Assembly: GCA_025024175.1 (NCBI GenBank)
Contig: QCXZ01000001.1
Location: 42,216,942 to 42,280,941, forward strand
Length of the DNA stretch: 64,000 bases
Direction: 5' to 3'
Source: Rhyzopertha dominica
Lineage: Eukaryota; Arthropoda; Insecta; Coleoptera; Bostrichidae
Numbering within the stretch: the stretch's first letter is position 1; every line of letters begins with the position of its first letter. A program made the position numbers and the translations under genes. Under the pieces are notes generated by a model. The model did not search any database and was not told the DNA's origin. It saw only the letters and a list, made by a program, of their open reading frames with translations. This document shows, one piece after another, positions 34,953 through 47,615 of the stretch.

Positions 34953-36836
34953 TCATTTATTTTTTCGAATAACTATGCATTCCCGCACTGCTCGATCGTT
35001 GATCTTCAGGAACTGGGAATAAGCAAATCTTGGTGATTGCTCGCTTGAAAGTTCCAGAAGGGGTGCGAACCTGCGAACGCTTACGACCCTGATGATGTTG
35101 TCCTTGCCGGGATGAACTTCCACAATTCTATCCAATGACCACCGCAGTGGAGGGAGGTTGTCCTCCTTGATAAGAACGAGGGAACCCACCAAGTTGAGAA
35201 TGTTCTTTTGGAACTGCCATTTGTTTCGTTGATGGAGTTGATGAAGGTATTCACCACTCCATCTTGACCAAAAGTGGTGGAACATCTTCTGAATATGTTT
35301 GAAGAGTGCTCTGAAACACAATGGCTGCGACAGCAAGTTGTCTTCTGGTAACGCTGTTATAGCTTGACCGATGACAAAATGACCAGGCGTGATGGCTTGC
35401 AGATCGTTTGGGTCTTGTGACAAGGGTATTATAGGTCGAGAGTTAAGTGCAGCTTCGACTTGCGTTAACAAAGTATAGAACTCTTCGAAAATTAATGGCG
35501 TATTATTTAAAATTCTTTTTAAATGTGATTTTATAGATTTTATTGAAGATTCCCATAGCCCTTCAAAATGGGGAGCACGAGGTGGAATAAAGTGCCATTG
35601 AATATGGGAATCTAATAAAAAACTTTGAAACCTTCAGTCTGAACAAGTTTCTCAAAAACGAAGTTAAATTATTATTTGCACCAACAAAAGTTGTCGCGTT
35701 ATCGGAATATAAGTCAGAAGGCATTCCGCGCCTTGAAACAAATTTTTTCAGAGCAGCCAAGAAACAATCACTTGTTAAATCAGTTACAGGCTCAATGTGA
35801 ATGGCCTTGGTGGCTAAACAAATGAAATTACAAATGTATCCTTTGATAATCTTTCGATTTCTAGTTTTTCCGTCTTTAAGCTCGAACTCGAACGGACCGG
35901 CATAATCAAGACCACAGACAGCAAATACTCTAGATGGTTTTACTCGTGGCTGAGGAAATTCACCCATTTTTTGATTTAAATTTGAAGGGTTTGCTCTGAA
36001 ACAAGGAATACAATTTGGCCAATAATTTTGCCTGACATAAGATAGCGTGCCTTGCAAACCTGAATGTGCTCATGTTATAATTAGTCGCGTTAAAGCGTGC
36101 TTGCTTGGCAACACTGCGGGATGTTTACTATCACGATAGTTGTGAGTGTTCGAGTCTACCACCGACACGAATCACCCCGTGATTGTCTATAAAAGGACAT
36201 AAACTCTTTATTTACTGGAAGGCTTCACGCTTCTTGTCAATGTCAACGCTCGCAGTTCATGATGAAAGCATTCTGTTTAGACGATTTTTGTTAGCATACG
36301 AGAACTGTTTTATTTCACACGCGGATAAACCTCCACTATAAACCGATTCAAGAGAAATACCACTTCGTGATTTCGCATTGTGTATAAATCGCAAGCAATA
36401 AGCAATAACTCTTTGCAATTTGGAAAGACTTGAAAACCGCTCAAAAATGTCAAATTTTTCAGCGGTAAGTAAAATTGATGTTAAACATTTTATTTCGGGC
36501 AAACGGGATACTTTATCTGATATTTCAACGGCAGATAATCTCACTGAAGGCATTGAATAGAAATGATCGCTCAAACATGTAGGCCCATGCCACCATAGCC
36601 GAGAATTTAATAAATTTTCTGGACTAGTACCCCTAGATACCAAATCTGCTGGGTTATCTAAAGCCCGCACGTGATACCAATTATTAGGATTGCTTAGCTG
36701 TAAAATTTCAGAAGTACGGTTTGCTACGAAGGTTTTTAATGTGTTTGGTTCTCTGGATAACCATGCCAGTACAATAGTTGAATCAGTATAGCAAAATATA
36801 TCTTGTATAGGCAAGTTTAATGTTTTAAGAGGGGCG
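34953..36836 (-). pseudogene. BEL/Pao element, distal half: RNase H, integrase, C-terminal domain
   Basis: From 36836 down on minus: RNase H-like part with FCYTDSTIVLAWL and ALDNPADLVSRG (about 36815-36630), then GVIRVGGRLEHS (about 36170). The integrase zinc region follows (damaged, 36260-36060). The catalytic core has GLDYAGPFE, AIHIEPV, YSDNATTFVGAN and FEGLWES (about 35935-35565), giving the D, D and E residues. The DUF-like tail has TPGHFVIG and WQ.....VG..V.I..D..PP..W (about 35400-35120). Frameshifts lie near 35620 and at 36060-36260, so it is dead. Its missing front half is at 59017-62359. Together they form one element interrupted by 22 kb. Confidence 0.9.
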
Positions 36837-36949
36837 TTTACCTAGAGCGAATCGGGTCATTTTAAGCACCTACCGTTTTACATTTTACCGAGTTATTCGA
36901 AACTTTTTCGAAGTGAAATTTCGACATGGCAATGACAAAAGATGTAGCT

Positions 36950-37102
36950 ACAACGTGGAGTTCGAGTTTTTTCTGAATTTGATACAATAATGTAAATATT
37001 TGTTGTTATATTTTGCTTAAAAATGCGTATTTTTGGCGAGCTATTTCTCGAAAACTAAGGCACATAAACGAAAAATTCGAACTCCACGTTGTAGCTACAT
37101 AT
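36950..37102. repeat. Inverted repeat around GATGTAGCTACAACGTGGAG
   Basis: ATGTAGCTACAACGTGGAGTTCGA near 36950 is matched inverted by TCGAACTCCACGTTGTAGCTACAT near 37077-37102, with AAATTTTT-type flanks. The arms are about 28 bp with a spacer of about 100 bp. It lies in the left unique part of the composite. Confidence 0.75.
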
Positions 37103-39299
37103 TTCTTTGTACACTACCAAAAACATGAGCACGATAAATGAGTAAAAACATTCAAAAAATCTAAAACCGCAAACCCTTTCGCACGAGTCCGTCACGAGAG
37201 CAGAATGCGAATGCCCATCCCCACGAGGTCCGTCGCGTGGTATCCACTGAACAGTGAGGCTAAGATACAATCCTGTCGGGAATAATCGAGCAGTATACGA
37301 TCTATTCCGATATGACTGGATTTCTAAGATTGTATGTCTAATTAGTAATTACACGGGACAAGTTTAATGTTAAAAGATCTTTCACATTAATTTACTGTCT
37401 GCCGAAGCAATGGGGAGGCGGAAAGAAAATTGTTATTAAAGTTCCTACAGAAATCATGCAGTTAGAATGAAATGTTATATAGTTCATATTTACAGAAATA
37501 AATGGGTTATTCCATATTTTGAATAACCTGGTATAATATCATAGTAAGTTACTAATATCATGCTTGCTTTTTTATGCACACCCTACAGTCAGCAATTTTC
37601 CGAATATTAGTTTAGCCCGTCTGTTGCTCGTACGATCTTTGCGCGATGTCAACCTATCGGCTACCCTCTTACGTCCCATGTCCCGCTAGTAATATGGGTT
37701 GCATAGTTTACATTTCTGCCCGATCGCTCCAAGTAAATGCGCCTCTTAAGACATTTGTCTATTAAGGCTGGGATCCTAGAGAAAGAAGTTTCACGACATC
37801 TCCCATTTCACTCATGCGAGCTGTACGATGGCCGGTACCTAGCGGATTATAGATGCATATACAAGCGTAGTAAAATGTCTATGTTAAAATCGAATAGTCC
37901 GGATTACAGATTCCTGTAACCATGGATGCATAATAGCGTGGTCTGAATCACGTCTGAATATTATTCACATACATATAAAAAACTAACCGCGACAACGATA
38001 ATAGGGTTAGCCAAAATTGCTTGCGTGTCGCTCGTACCTGAGCGGCCTCAGCGCGCGTCCGGATACTGCGTAATATACGTAGGAAGTCTAGGAAGTGCAT
38101 CAGTATTATCAGGAGTACGTACCTATATGAACTTTAAATCTTTAATAGGCATTTTTAATCTAAAAAGGATGCGTTTTAGGACTTTTAATACGAATTATAT
38201 TTTTTCGTGTTATTTTCTACCAATCAGAACTTTCAATTTAGTAGAGGTACCTCGTATAATTTCGATTATTTCCTTCCTGTCAATTTTTACCAATCAGTGA
38301 CAAAAATTCGTTCTATGGTTTCTATGTATACTAACTTAGGAAATAATCTTACTACATATCTACATATCTATGAAAAAAATCGAAAAGAAACTCGTTTCTA
38401 AACCATTTGTTTAACAATAGCATTCCGCTAGTTGCAAAATCCTTGTCTTCGACTTAGATTTATAAAACAACTAGAGCTCATTCTATTTAATTGTTAAACA
38501 AATACCACTGAAACTGGCTTATTCGAATTTTTCCAAAAAAAATTGATGCACTAGGGGATATATTACCTGTGAATATACCCCTTGACGACGTGATATAATA
38601 GGCCTGTTCACAAATTTTCAATTTATCAAGAACTTGGTAATACCTGTGTAGCTCAACATCTCATCAACACCTGCAAGCAGATTTCAATTGAATGTGATTT
38701 ATTTAAAATACACGTAATTGTTATCAAATATCTGTCGATCAGTCGCTCAGTAGAATATTTGAGCTTAATTTACCTGATCGGTATGTCGCGCAGTTACTGT
38801 AATAATAAATTACCTTATATAAAGTGCTCAAAGTACAGGAATTCTGTGGCCCGCCTGCGCAAGTGACGTATACGCTAGCCTCCATACAAAGGTGTCGTTT
38901 TTTGGATGCTAATGCGCGGCAAAAGTTCAGATGGCGATATTTTGAAAATTATAAGTGCAGTTAAAAATCTATTTGCTGGAGGGTTATCAGTGCCCCTAAG
39001 TACTACTGAAAAATGTACAGTTTTTGATAAAAATGAATTTTACTGAACAGGCTTCGATGTTTCGACTGGGATCAACAGCAAAATAATGAAAAATCTACAG
39101 CCATGATTTAATAACAGTCAGAACAACGATGTGTTGTATTTGTAAATGAAAGTCAATTAAAATCGCGATGAATCGCTTCGGAGAAGAAACAAAAAACAAT
39201 ATTCAAAAAAATTTTATTTGCTCAATCGCTTTAAAAAACGCCCAAAACCAAAATTTGAGCAAAAAATTTATTGTCTGTGGATCTGGCGGTCTGTGCGTG

Positions 39300-41345
39300 G
39301 ACGCGATAAAGACAACATATGAATTTGAAATTTGGCATACATATAAATCTCAACTACTCAAAGCGACCTATTGTTTTTGGGATAAGTAAGCGTATAGGGA
39401 AGGGGGTGAAATTGGGGGGGGGGGGGTAACTATCTTTCTTGCAAATTTTAATTTTTGTCCTTCTAGTATGTAATTAGTAGTACAATTGCGAGTATTATTC
39501 GTCCCTATAAATTTTCTGTGCAGCAAAACGGTTTAGAAGATATTAGCAAAAAACCGTCACAAAGAAAACGGTTTTTCCTAAATATCTACGAAAATACTCA
39601 ATATATTCAAAAGTGAAAATGCCACCACAGATAGGAAAAAACATTTCGTACCAAAAAGTGTTTTAAAAACTGTTTCCAAAAGATTGACGTTTTTCGAAAT
39701 ATTTCCAAGAAACTGGATTTGGACCCTGTTCATACGAAAAAATTTTGCTATTTCATAATTATAGAAAATCCAAATTTCAGATCGAAAAGCACTCTTGCAA
39801 TTTTTTTTGTTAATTTTAATAATTTTCGAGTCATTTACAAAAAAAAATTAAAATTTTACGGATTATGCTAATAATACGGGAAACCGTTTGTTGCTTAAAA
39901 AAATGTGTGGAGACAAAAAATGTTCAAAACCTCATTATTAATCGTAATAATACCCCTAGAAAGCGTCCTCCTGAACACGAATATGAAATCAGTTTCTTGC
40001 GGTCGCGCCTTAGTTTTTTCGAAAAATTAAATGTTACAATTTGGACTTTACGACGCGGAGTGTTCTTCCTTATGCCACGCCGTGTCACATGCTCCTGAAG
40101 GTCCGTTTGTCCTACGCGAGCGCGTTTCAAGCAGATTTGGGGGTTCTTTTTTACCGCGCGATTTTTCTCATAAATAGCGCAGGTAAAAAAACAACCCCCC
40201 AAATCTGCTTGAAAACGTACTCGCGTAGGACGAACGGACGTTGAGAATACGTATAAAGTACCGTAGTTATCCGCCATTTTTAGTGCAAATAGCAGCGGTA
40301 AATTTAAATATTTATGTAGAAGACGGGGATCAAACCTATTTGGTTCTATGGTTTTGGTTCCATCCGCCATTTTAATGCAAACAATATGGACATGAATTGC
40401 GGTACTTTGGCCCCGTTGCAAAAGAGTGGTTAACCAGACCCCCGGTTAACACGCGGTCAACGGGCAATTGTCATGGAAACGGTTCTTTTTAAGCGTTCTT
40501 CATTGGTGCTGCCTATTGGCAACGGCTGGTTAACCGCGTGTTAACCAGGAGGTCTGGTTAACCACGCTTTGGGCAACGGGCCCTTAATCTATCTAGTGAC
40601 TTTACAAAAAAAGAGGGCCTAAACGCCTCAAAAATCGCGTGGCAAAAAAGCAACTCCCAAATCTGTTTGGAAACCCCTCGCGTATGACTACCGGACGTTA
40701 AGGAGCATGCGACACCGCGCGACATAAAGAGAGAACACTCCGCGTCGTAAAGTAATTCCAAACTGAAACATTATTTTTTTTAAACTAGGCGCAACCGCAA
40801 GAAACGGATTTTACATTCGTGTTCAGGAGGCCATTTTCTAGCGGTATGCACAATTTGAGCTCGATATGTCATGGAACGCTATAGTAAATAATTGCCATTT
40901 TATTTTATTTACAATATATTTATGTTATTTATATTTAAATAGATTAAAATTTTGTGGACAGGATCCAAAATCCAGTTTTTTGGAAATATTTCGTAAATAT
41001 CAATATTTGGAAAATATTTTTAAAACACTTTTTGTGAGAAATCTATTTCCTATCTGTTGGTATTTACACTTTTTGAATATATTAAGTATTTTCGGAGATA
41101 TTTAGGAAAACCGGTTTTTTTTCAGTGACGGTTTCTTGCTAATATCTTCTAAACCGTTTGCTGCACCGAAAATTTATAGGGACGCATAATACTCGCAATA
41201 ATACTACTAATTACATTGATACTAAAAAAGAGAAAAATTTGCAAAAAGGGTAGTTATTACTACTATTACTACTTATCCCAAAAACAATAGGTCGCTTTGG
41301 GAACCTAGTTGAGATTTATATGTACCTATGCCAAATTTCAAGTTG
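39300..41345. repeat. Fold-back with arms up to about 0.9 kb inside the tandem unit
   Basis: The left arm (about 39300-40250) and right arm (about 40600-41345) are inverted and related. Matching blocks include AAAGCGACCTATTGTTTTTGGG / CCCAAAAACAATAGGTCGCTTT, GTACTCGTAA-type spacer parts, ATATTAGCAAAAAACCGTCAC / GTGACGGTTTCTTGCTAATAT and GAACACGAATGT-type tips. A smaller hairpin (about 40100-40250) with TCCTACGCGAG and CAAGCAGATTTGGGGG sits at the inner end of the left arm. The arms share sequence with the 0.9 kb dispersed repeat. Copy 2 has the same structure at about 43830-45865; copy 3 has it with deletions. Confidence 0.75.
40425..40595. mobile_element. MITE with GTTGC tips and GGTTAACCAGAC arms
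   Basis: The left end has GTTGCAAAAGAGTGGTTAACC and AGAC. The right end has GTCTGGTTAACCACGCTTTG and GGCAACGGGCCC. Inner secondary repeats GGTTAACACGCG / CGCGTGTTAACC also pair. It sits in the loop of the fold-back and has an equivalent at about 44930-45105 in copy 2. Non-coding. Confidence 0.8.
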
Positions 41346-42210
41346 ATTTTACTGCAACACTACACCCCTGTACCTACTAATCTAAGTTATTAGTGGCATG
41401 CAGCTCACGTCAGCGTCTTGACCTTGGTTAATGTTCCGTGCATTTTGGAACGCAAATTCGATGCTACAGATGTACAGAATCTTCTCACACGCCAAAAGCG
41501 GGGTAACAATTTGCAGAAATTAAAAATATGAAAACAAATACATTCCTGCCTTTAACTTTACCATTTTTTAATTACATGTTTAAAGTACCTATAGGGCCTA
41601 ACAGATTAAAATAGTACATACATAATACATAAACGATTACTGTTACTGTTCACCTGAACCTGAATTTATATTTAATAGTCAAAGGTCAAAGGTCGTACGG
41701 CACTCTTCCCTCCTTAGCACATGCAACAACCTAATCTCTTACACCACCATCTATCAATGTTTTACTGGACTACGTCTGAACTATACCGCTTTAGCGAAGA
41801 CGCGATTTTATTGTGATCTGCCAATTTCCATCTTAAATTCGTAGCGAATATCGACCTTATTGACGTTGCCGATTTGGTGATAAATGACTTCCTTCAAAAC
41901 GGAAATCTAAAAAAATACCGTATAGTCTGTAACGAAATAGGAACCAATATAAAGGTAAGGAATTGGGCATTTTCGTATGCTAAAACTTCTTTTGAATAGT
42001 ACATCAGAATTCAAAGTAATCGACAAGCAAGTGTTCCGCCATAGGTAAAATTTTACGCAATATTTACGCTGTTACTATATTAAATATATAGCAATTATGA
42101 ACTTAACAAATAGCAACACGCGAAGCATCAATTCTTCTTATTGTTAAGGATCACTTCGTATTGTAATACATGGTATTCATTGACCCGGCGGCATCCGGCC
42201 GAAATCGACT

Positions 42211-42310
42211 NNNNNNNNNNNNNNNNNNNNNNNNNNNNNNNNNNNNNNNNNNNNNNNNNNNNNNNNNNNNNNNNNNNNNNNNNNNNNNNNNNNNNNNNNN
42301 NNNNNNNNNN
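42211..42310. other. Assembly gap of exactly 100 N
   Basis: One hundred consecutive N. That round length is the usual placeholder for a gap of unknown size. By comparison with copy 2, at least about 0.9 kb of unit sequence and the start of copy 2 (roughly 30 bases) are expected here. Confidence 0.95.
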
Positions 42311-45300
42311 TGGGAAGAAGTTTCACGACATCTCCCATTTCACTCATGCGAGCTGTACGATGGCGGTACCTAGCGGATTATAGATGCATATACAAGCGTA
42401 GTAAAATGTCTATGTTAAAATCGAATAGTCGGATTACAGATTCCTGTAACCATGGATGCCATAATAGCGTGGTCTGAATCACGTTCTGAATATATTCACA
42501 TACATATAAAAACTAACCGCGACAACGATAATAGGGTTAGCCAAAATTGCTTGCGTGTCGCTCGTACTGAGCGGCCTCAGCGCGCGTCCGGACTACTGCG
42601 TAATATACGTAGGAAGTCTAGGAAGTGCATCAGTATTATCAGGAGTACGTACCTATATGAACTTTAAATCTTTAATAGGCATTTTTAATCTAAAAAGGAT
42701 GCGTTTTAGGACTTTAATACGAATTATATTTTTTCGTGTTATTTTCTACCAACAGAACTTTCAATTTAGTAGAGGTACCTCGTATAATTTCGATTATTTC
42801 CTTCCTGTCAATTTTACCAATCAGTGACAAAAATTCGTTCTATGGTTTCTATGTATACTAACTTAGGAAATAATCTTACTACATATCTACATATCTATGA
42901 AAAAATCGAAAAGAAACTCGTTTCTAAACCATTTGTTTAACAATAGCATTCCGCTAGTTGCAAATCCTTGTCTTCGACTTAGATTTATAAAACAACTAGA
43001 GCTCATTCTATTTAATTGTTAAACAAATACCACTGGAAACTGGCTTATTCGAATTTTTTCCAAAAAAAATTGATGCACTAGGGGATATATTACCTGTGAA
43101 TATACCCTTGACCGACGTGATATAATAGGCCTGTCACAAATTTTCAATTTATCAAGAACTTGGTAATACCTGTGTAGCTCAACATCTCATCAACACTGCA
43201 AGCAGATTTCAATTGAATGTGATTTATTTAAAATACACTGTAATTGTTATCAAAATATCTGTCGATCAGTCGCTCAGTAGAATATTTGAGCTTAATTTTA
43301 ACCTGATCGGTATGTCGCGCAGTTACTGTAATAATAAATTACCTTATATAAAGTGCTCAAAGTACAGGAAATTCTGTGGCCCGCTGCGCAAGTGACGTAT
43401 ACGCTAGCCTCCATACAAAGGTGTCGTTTTTGGATGCTAATGCGCGGCAAAAGTTCAGATGGCGATATTTTGAAAATTATAAGTGCAGTTAAAAATCTAT
43501 TTGCTGGAGGGTTTACAGTGCCCTAAAGTACTACTGAAAAATGTACAGTTTTTGATAAAATGAATTTTACTGAACAGGCTTCGATGTTTCGACTGGGATC
43601 AACAGCAAAATAATGAAAAATCTACAGCCATGATTTAATAACAGTCAGAACAACGATGTGTTGTATTTGTAAATGAAAGTCAATTAAAATCGCGATGAAT
43701 CGCTTCGGAGAAGAAACAAAAACAATATTCAAAAAAATTTTATTTGCTCAATCGCTTTAAAAAACGCCCAAAACCAAAAATTTGAGCAAAAAATTTATTG
43801 TCTGTGGATCTGGCGGTCTGTGCGTGGACGCGATAAAGACAACATATGAATTTGAAATTTGGCATACATATAAATCTCAACTACTCAAAGCGACCTATTG
43901 TTTTTGGGATAAGTAAGCGTATAGGGAAGGGGGTGAAATTGGGGGGGGGGGGGTAACTATCTTTCTTGCAAATTTTAATTTTTGTCCTTCTAGTATGTAA
44001 TTAGTAGTACAATTGCGAGTATTATTCGTCCCTATAAATTTTCTGTGCAGCAAACGGTTTTAGAAGATATTAGCAAAAAACCGTCACAAAGAAAACGGTT
44101 TTTCCTAAATATCTACGAAAATACTCAATATATTCAAAAAGTGAAAATGCCACCACAGATAGGAAAAAACATTTCGTACAAAAAGTGTTTTAAAAACTGT
44201 TTCCAAAAGATTGACGTTTTTCGAAATATTTCCAAGAAACTGGATTTTGGACCCTGTTCATGACGAAAAAATTTTGCTATTTCATAATTATAGAAAATCA
44301 AATTTCAGATCGAAAAGCACTCTTGCAATTTTTTTTGTTAATTTAATAATTTTCGAGTCATTTACAAAAAAAAATTAAAATTTTACGGATTATTGCTAAT
44401 AATACGGGAACCGTTTGTTGCTTAAAAAAATGTGTGGAGACAAAAATGTTCAAAACCTCATTATTAATCGTATAATACCCCTAGAAAGCGTCCTCCTGAA
44501 CACGAATATGAAATCAGTTTCTTGCGGTCGCGCCTAGTTTTCGAAAAATTAAAGTTACAATTTGGACTTTACGACGCGGAGTGTTCTTCCTTATGCCACG
44601 CAGTGTCACATGCTCCTGAAGGTCCGTTTGTCCTACGCGAGCGCGTTTCAAGCAGATTTGGGGGTTCTTTTTTACCGCGCGATTTTTCTCATAAATAGCG
44701 CGGTAAAAAAAACAACCCCCAAATCTGCTTGAAAACGTACTCGCGTAGGACGAACGGACGTTGAGGAATACGTATAAAGTACCGTAGTTATCCGCCATTT
44801 TAGTGCAAAATAGCAGCGGTAAATTTAAATATTTATGTAGAAGACGGGATCAAACCTATTTGGTTTCTATGGTTTTGGTTCCATCCGCATTTTAATGCAA
44901 AAATATGGACAATGAATTGCGGTACTTTGGCCCGTTGCACAGAGTGGTTAACCAGACCCCCGGTTAACACGCGATCAACGGGCAATTGTCATGGAAACGG
45001 TTCTATTTAAGCGTTCTTCATTGGTGCTGCCTATTGGCAACGGCTGGTTAACCGCGTGTTAACCAGGAGGTCTGGGTTAACCACGCTTTTGGGCAACGGA
45101 CCCTTAATCTATCTAGTGACTTTACAAAAAAAGAGGGCCTAAACGCCTCAAAAATCGCGTGCAAAAAAGCAACTCCCAAATCTGTTTGGAAACCCCTCGC
45201 GTATGACTACCGGACGTTAAGGAGCANGCGACAACCGCGCGACATAAAGAGAGAACACTCCGCGTCGTAAAGTAATTCCAAACTGAAACATTATTTTTTT

Positions 45301-47615
45301 TTAAACTAGGCGCAACCGCAAGAAACGGATTTTACATTCGTGTTCAGGAGGCCATTTTCTAGCGGTATGCACAATTTGAGCTCGATATGTCATGGAACGC
45401 TATAGTAAATAATTGCCATTTTATTTTATTTACAATATATTTATGTTATTTATATTTAAATAGATTAAAATTTTGTGGACAGGATCCAAAATCCAGTTTT
45501 TTGGAAATATTTCGTAAATATCAATATTTGGAAAATATTTTTAAAACACTTTTTGTGAGAAATCTATTTCCTATCTGTTGGTATTTACACTTTTTGAATA
45601 TATTAAGTATTTTCGGAGATATTTAGGAAAAACCGGTTTTTTTTTCAGTGACGGTTTCTTGCTAATATCTTCTAAAACCGTTTGCTGCACCGAAAATTTA
45701 TAGGGACGCATAATACTCGCAATAATACTACTAATTACATTGATACTAAAAAAGAGAAAAATTTGCAAAAAGGGTAGTTATTACTACTATTACTACTTAT
45801 CCCAAAAACAATAGGTCGCTTTGGGAACCTAGTTGACATTTATATGTACCTATGCCAAATTTCCAAGTTGATTTTACTGCAACACTACACCCCTGTACCT
45901 ACTAATCTAAGTTATTAGTGGCATGCAGACGCTCAGCGTCTTGACCTTGGTTAATGTTCCGTGCATTTTGGAACGCAAATTCGATGCTACAGATGTACAG
46001 AATCTTCTCACACGCCAAAAGCGGGGTAACAATTTGCAGAAATTAAAAATATGAAAACAAATACATTCCTGCCTTTAACTTTACCATTTTTTAATTACAT
46101 GTTTAAAGTACCTATAGGGCCTAACAGATTAAAATAGTACATACATAATACATAAACGATTACCGTTACTGTTCACCTGAACCTGAATTTATATTTAATA
46201 GTCAAAGGTCAAAGGTCGTACGGCACTCTTCCCTCCTTAGCACATGCAACAACCTAATCTTTTACACCACCATCTATCAATGTTTTACTGGACTACGTCT
46301 GAACTATACCGCTTTAGCGAAGACGCGATTTTATTGTGATCTGCCAATTTCCATCTTAAATTCGTAGCGAATATCGACCTTATTGACGTTGCCGATTTGG
46401 TGATAAATGACTTCCTTCAAAACGGGAAATCTAAAAAAATACCGTATAGTCTGTAACGAAATAGGAACCAATATAAAGGTAAGGAATTGGGCATTTTCGT
46501 ATGCTAAAACTTCTTTTGAATAGTACATCAGAATTCAAAGTAATCGACAAGCAAGTATTCCCGCCATAGGTAAAATTTTACGCAATATTTACGCTGTTAC
46601 TATATTAAATATATAGCAATTATGAACTTAACAAATAGCACACGCGAAGCATCAATTCTTCTTATTGTTAAGGATCACTTCGTATTGTAATACATGGTAT
46701 TCATTGACCCGGCGGCATCCGGCCGAAATCGACTAACTAAGATGAAATGGGAGATATGCGGAATCCATAAACTTCCCGTAAAACATCTTGTCGCAGCAAT
46801 CCGCCGCGACTGCACAAGGTTCGTTCACCGAACATTGCAAACTTCGCATTTTTTGCGAAAGTTTCCCGATCGCGAGAAAAATTAAAAAAAGAGCAGTACC
46901 CCGGTGTCCACGGTCGAAGATACTTCGAAAACATCGATTTCGTGTCGCAGTTAACTTTCCCTTTATTTTAGTATTGTGTATATTCTGTTTTTATTACATT
47001 TTCGTCGTTTGTGTGAAGTGTGTGGGATTGCCCGACATCGAGGGACTCAAAGTTGGTATCGTTACCTCAAAATTATTATTTTCATTTTTTTCTCCATTCA
47101 CAACGAGAAACTCGATTGAGATCTTAAAACTAAATCAAATTCTAAATCAGAATCTGTTGTTTAACTTAAATTCTATTTTCCTTGCGAAGTAAAGCAATAC
47201 TCCCCGTCAGTAAAATTCTTGCGTAGATTTGTGAATTAGTATTATTATTATAGTATTAACATTATTGCTTGTCATTTCTTTTAATAATTTTGTTCCCCCT
47301 TGTATTTCGTTTTTATTTTAATTGTCAATATAGTGATTGTCAATTGATTAGGAGAGTTTTCTTTCAAAATTGCTCTTCAGGTCAACTAACTAAATAATAA
47401 TAATAAAAATAGTGACCCGTTTCTTCGAGAAGAACCCGCATTCCGAAGAGCTCAATACAATTTTCCTCGCTAAGCGAGGTGGTGGCAGCGAAAACTTAAA
47501 ACACCCCTATTAAACTGGAACAGTATTTCTAATAGAGTGAGTAATTTTTTACATTTCCCGTTTTGTAGCGGTGTATGTCGCCCATGTATTAGCTTACGGC
47601 GATACCCCAACCTTA
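42311..47615. repeat. Tandem unit copy 2 (fullest copy)
   Basis: Starts just inside the unit after the gap (GAAGAAGTTTCACGACATC) and runs to ACCCCAACCTTAA, where copy 3 begins with GGCTGGGATCC. It is the only copy with the 46736-47530 segment. The fold-back lies at about 43830-45865 and the MITE at about 44930-45105. Period from unit start to unit start is about 5.3 kb. Confidence 0.8.
46736..47530 (+). other. Unit segment present only in copy 2, LTR-like features
   Basis: Copy 1 is gapped here and copy 3 has lost it. A 134-codon open frame (46788-47192) encodes a basic start and one hydrophobic stretch (VNFPFILVLCIFCFYYIFVV), but no family is recognised. Downstream, TGGTGGCAGCG at about 47481 looks like a tRNA primer-binding site of the kind that follows a 5' LTR, and AATAATAATAAAAATAG precedes it. 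It may be a solo LTR plus leader; no second LTR was found. Confidence 0.35.

Larger units (their letters stand above)
37766..42210. repeat. Tandem unit copy 1 (cut by assembly gap)
   Basis: Begins TTAAGGCTGGGATCCTAGAG and runs to the gap, ending CATCCGGCCGAAATCGACT. It is collinear with copy 2 over its whole length. Differences are mostly single-base insertions or losses, often in homopolymers (for example GGGGG runs near 39415). It contains a giant fold-back (about 39300-41345) and a nested MITE (40425-40595). No protein-coding region is supported. The short frames here are repeat-derived. Confidence 0.85.

Noticed and set aside
39168..40421. Several 70-165 codon frames in the tandem units, duplicated near 43.2-44.8 kb
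   Set aside because: They arise from the fold-back and MITE sequence, are frameshifted between copies by one-base indels, and match no protein family.
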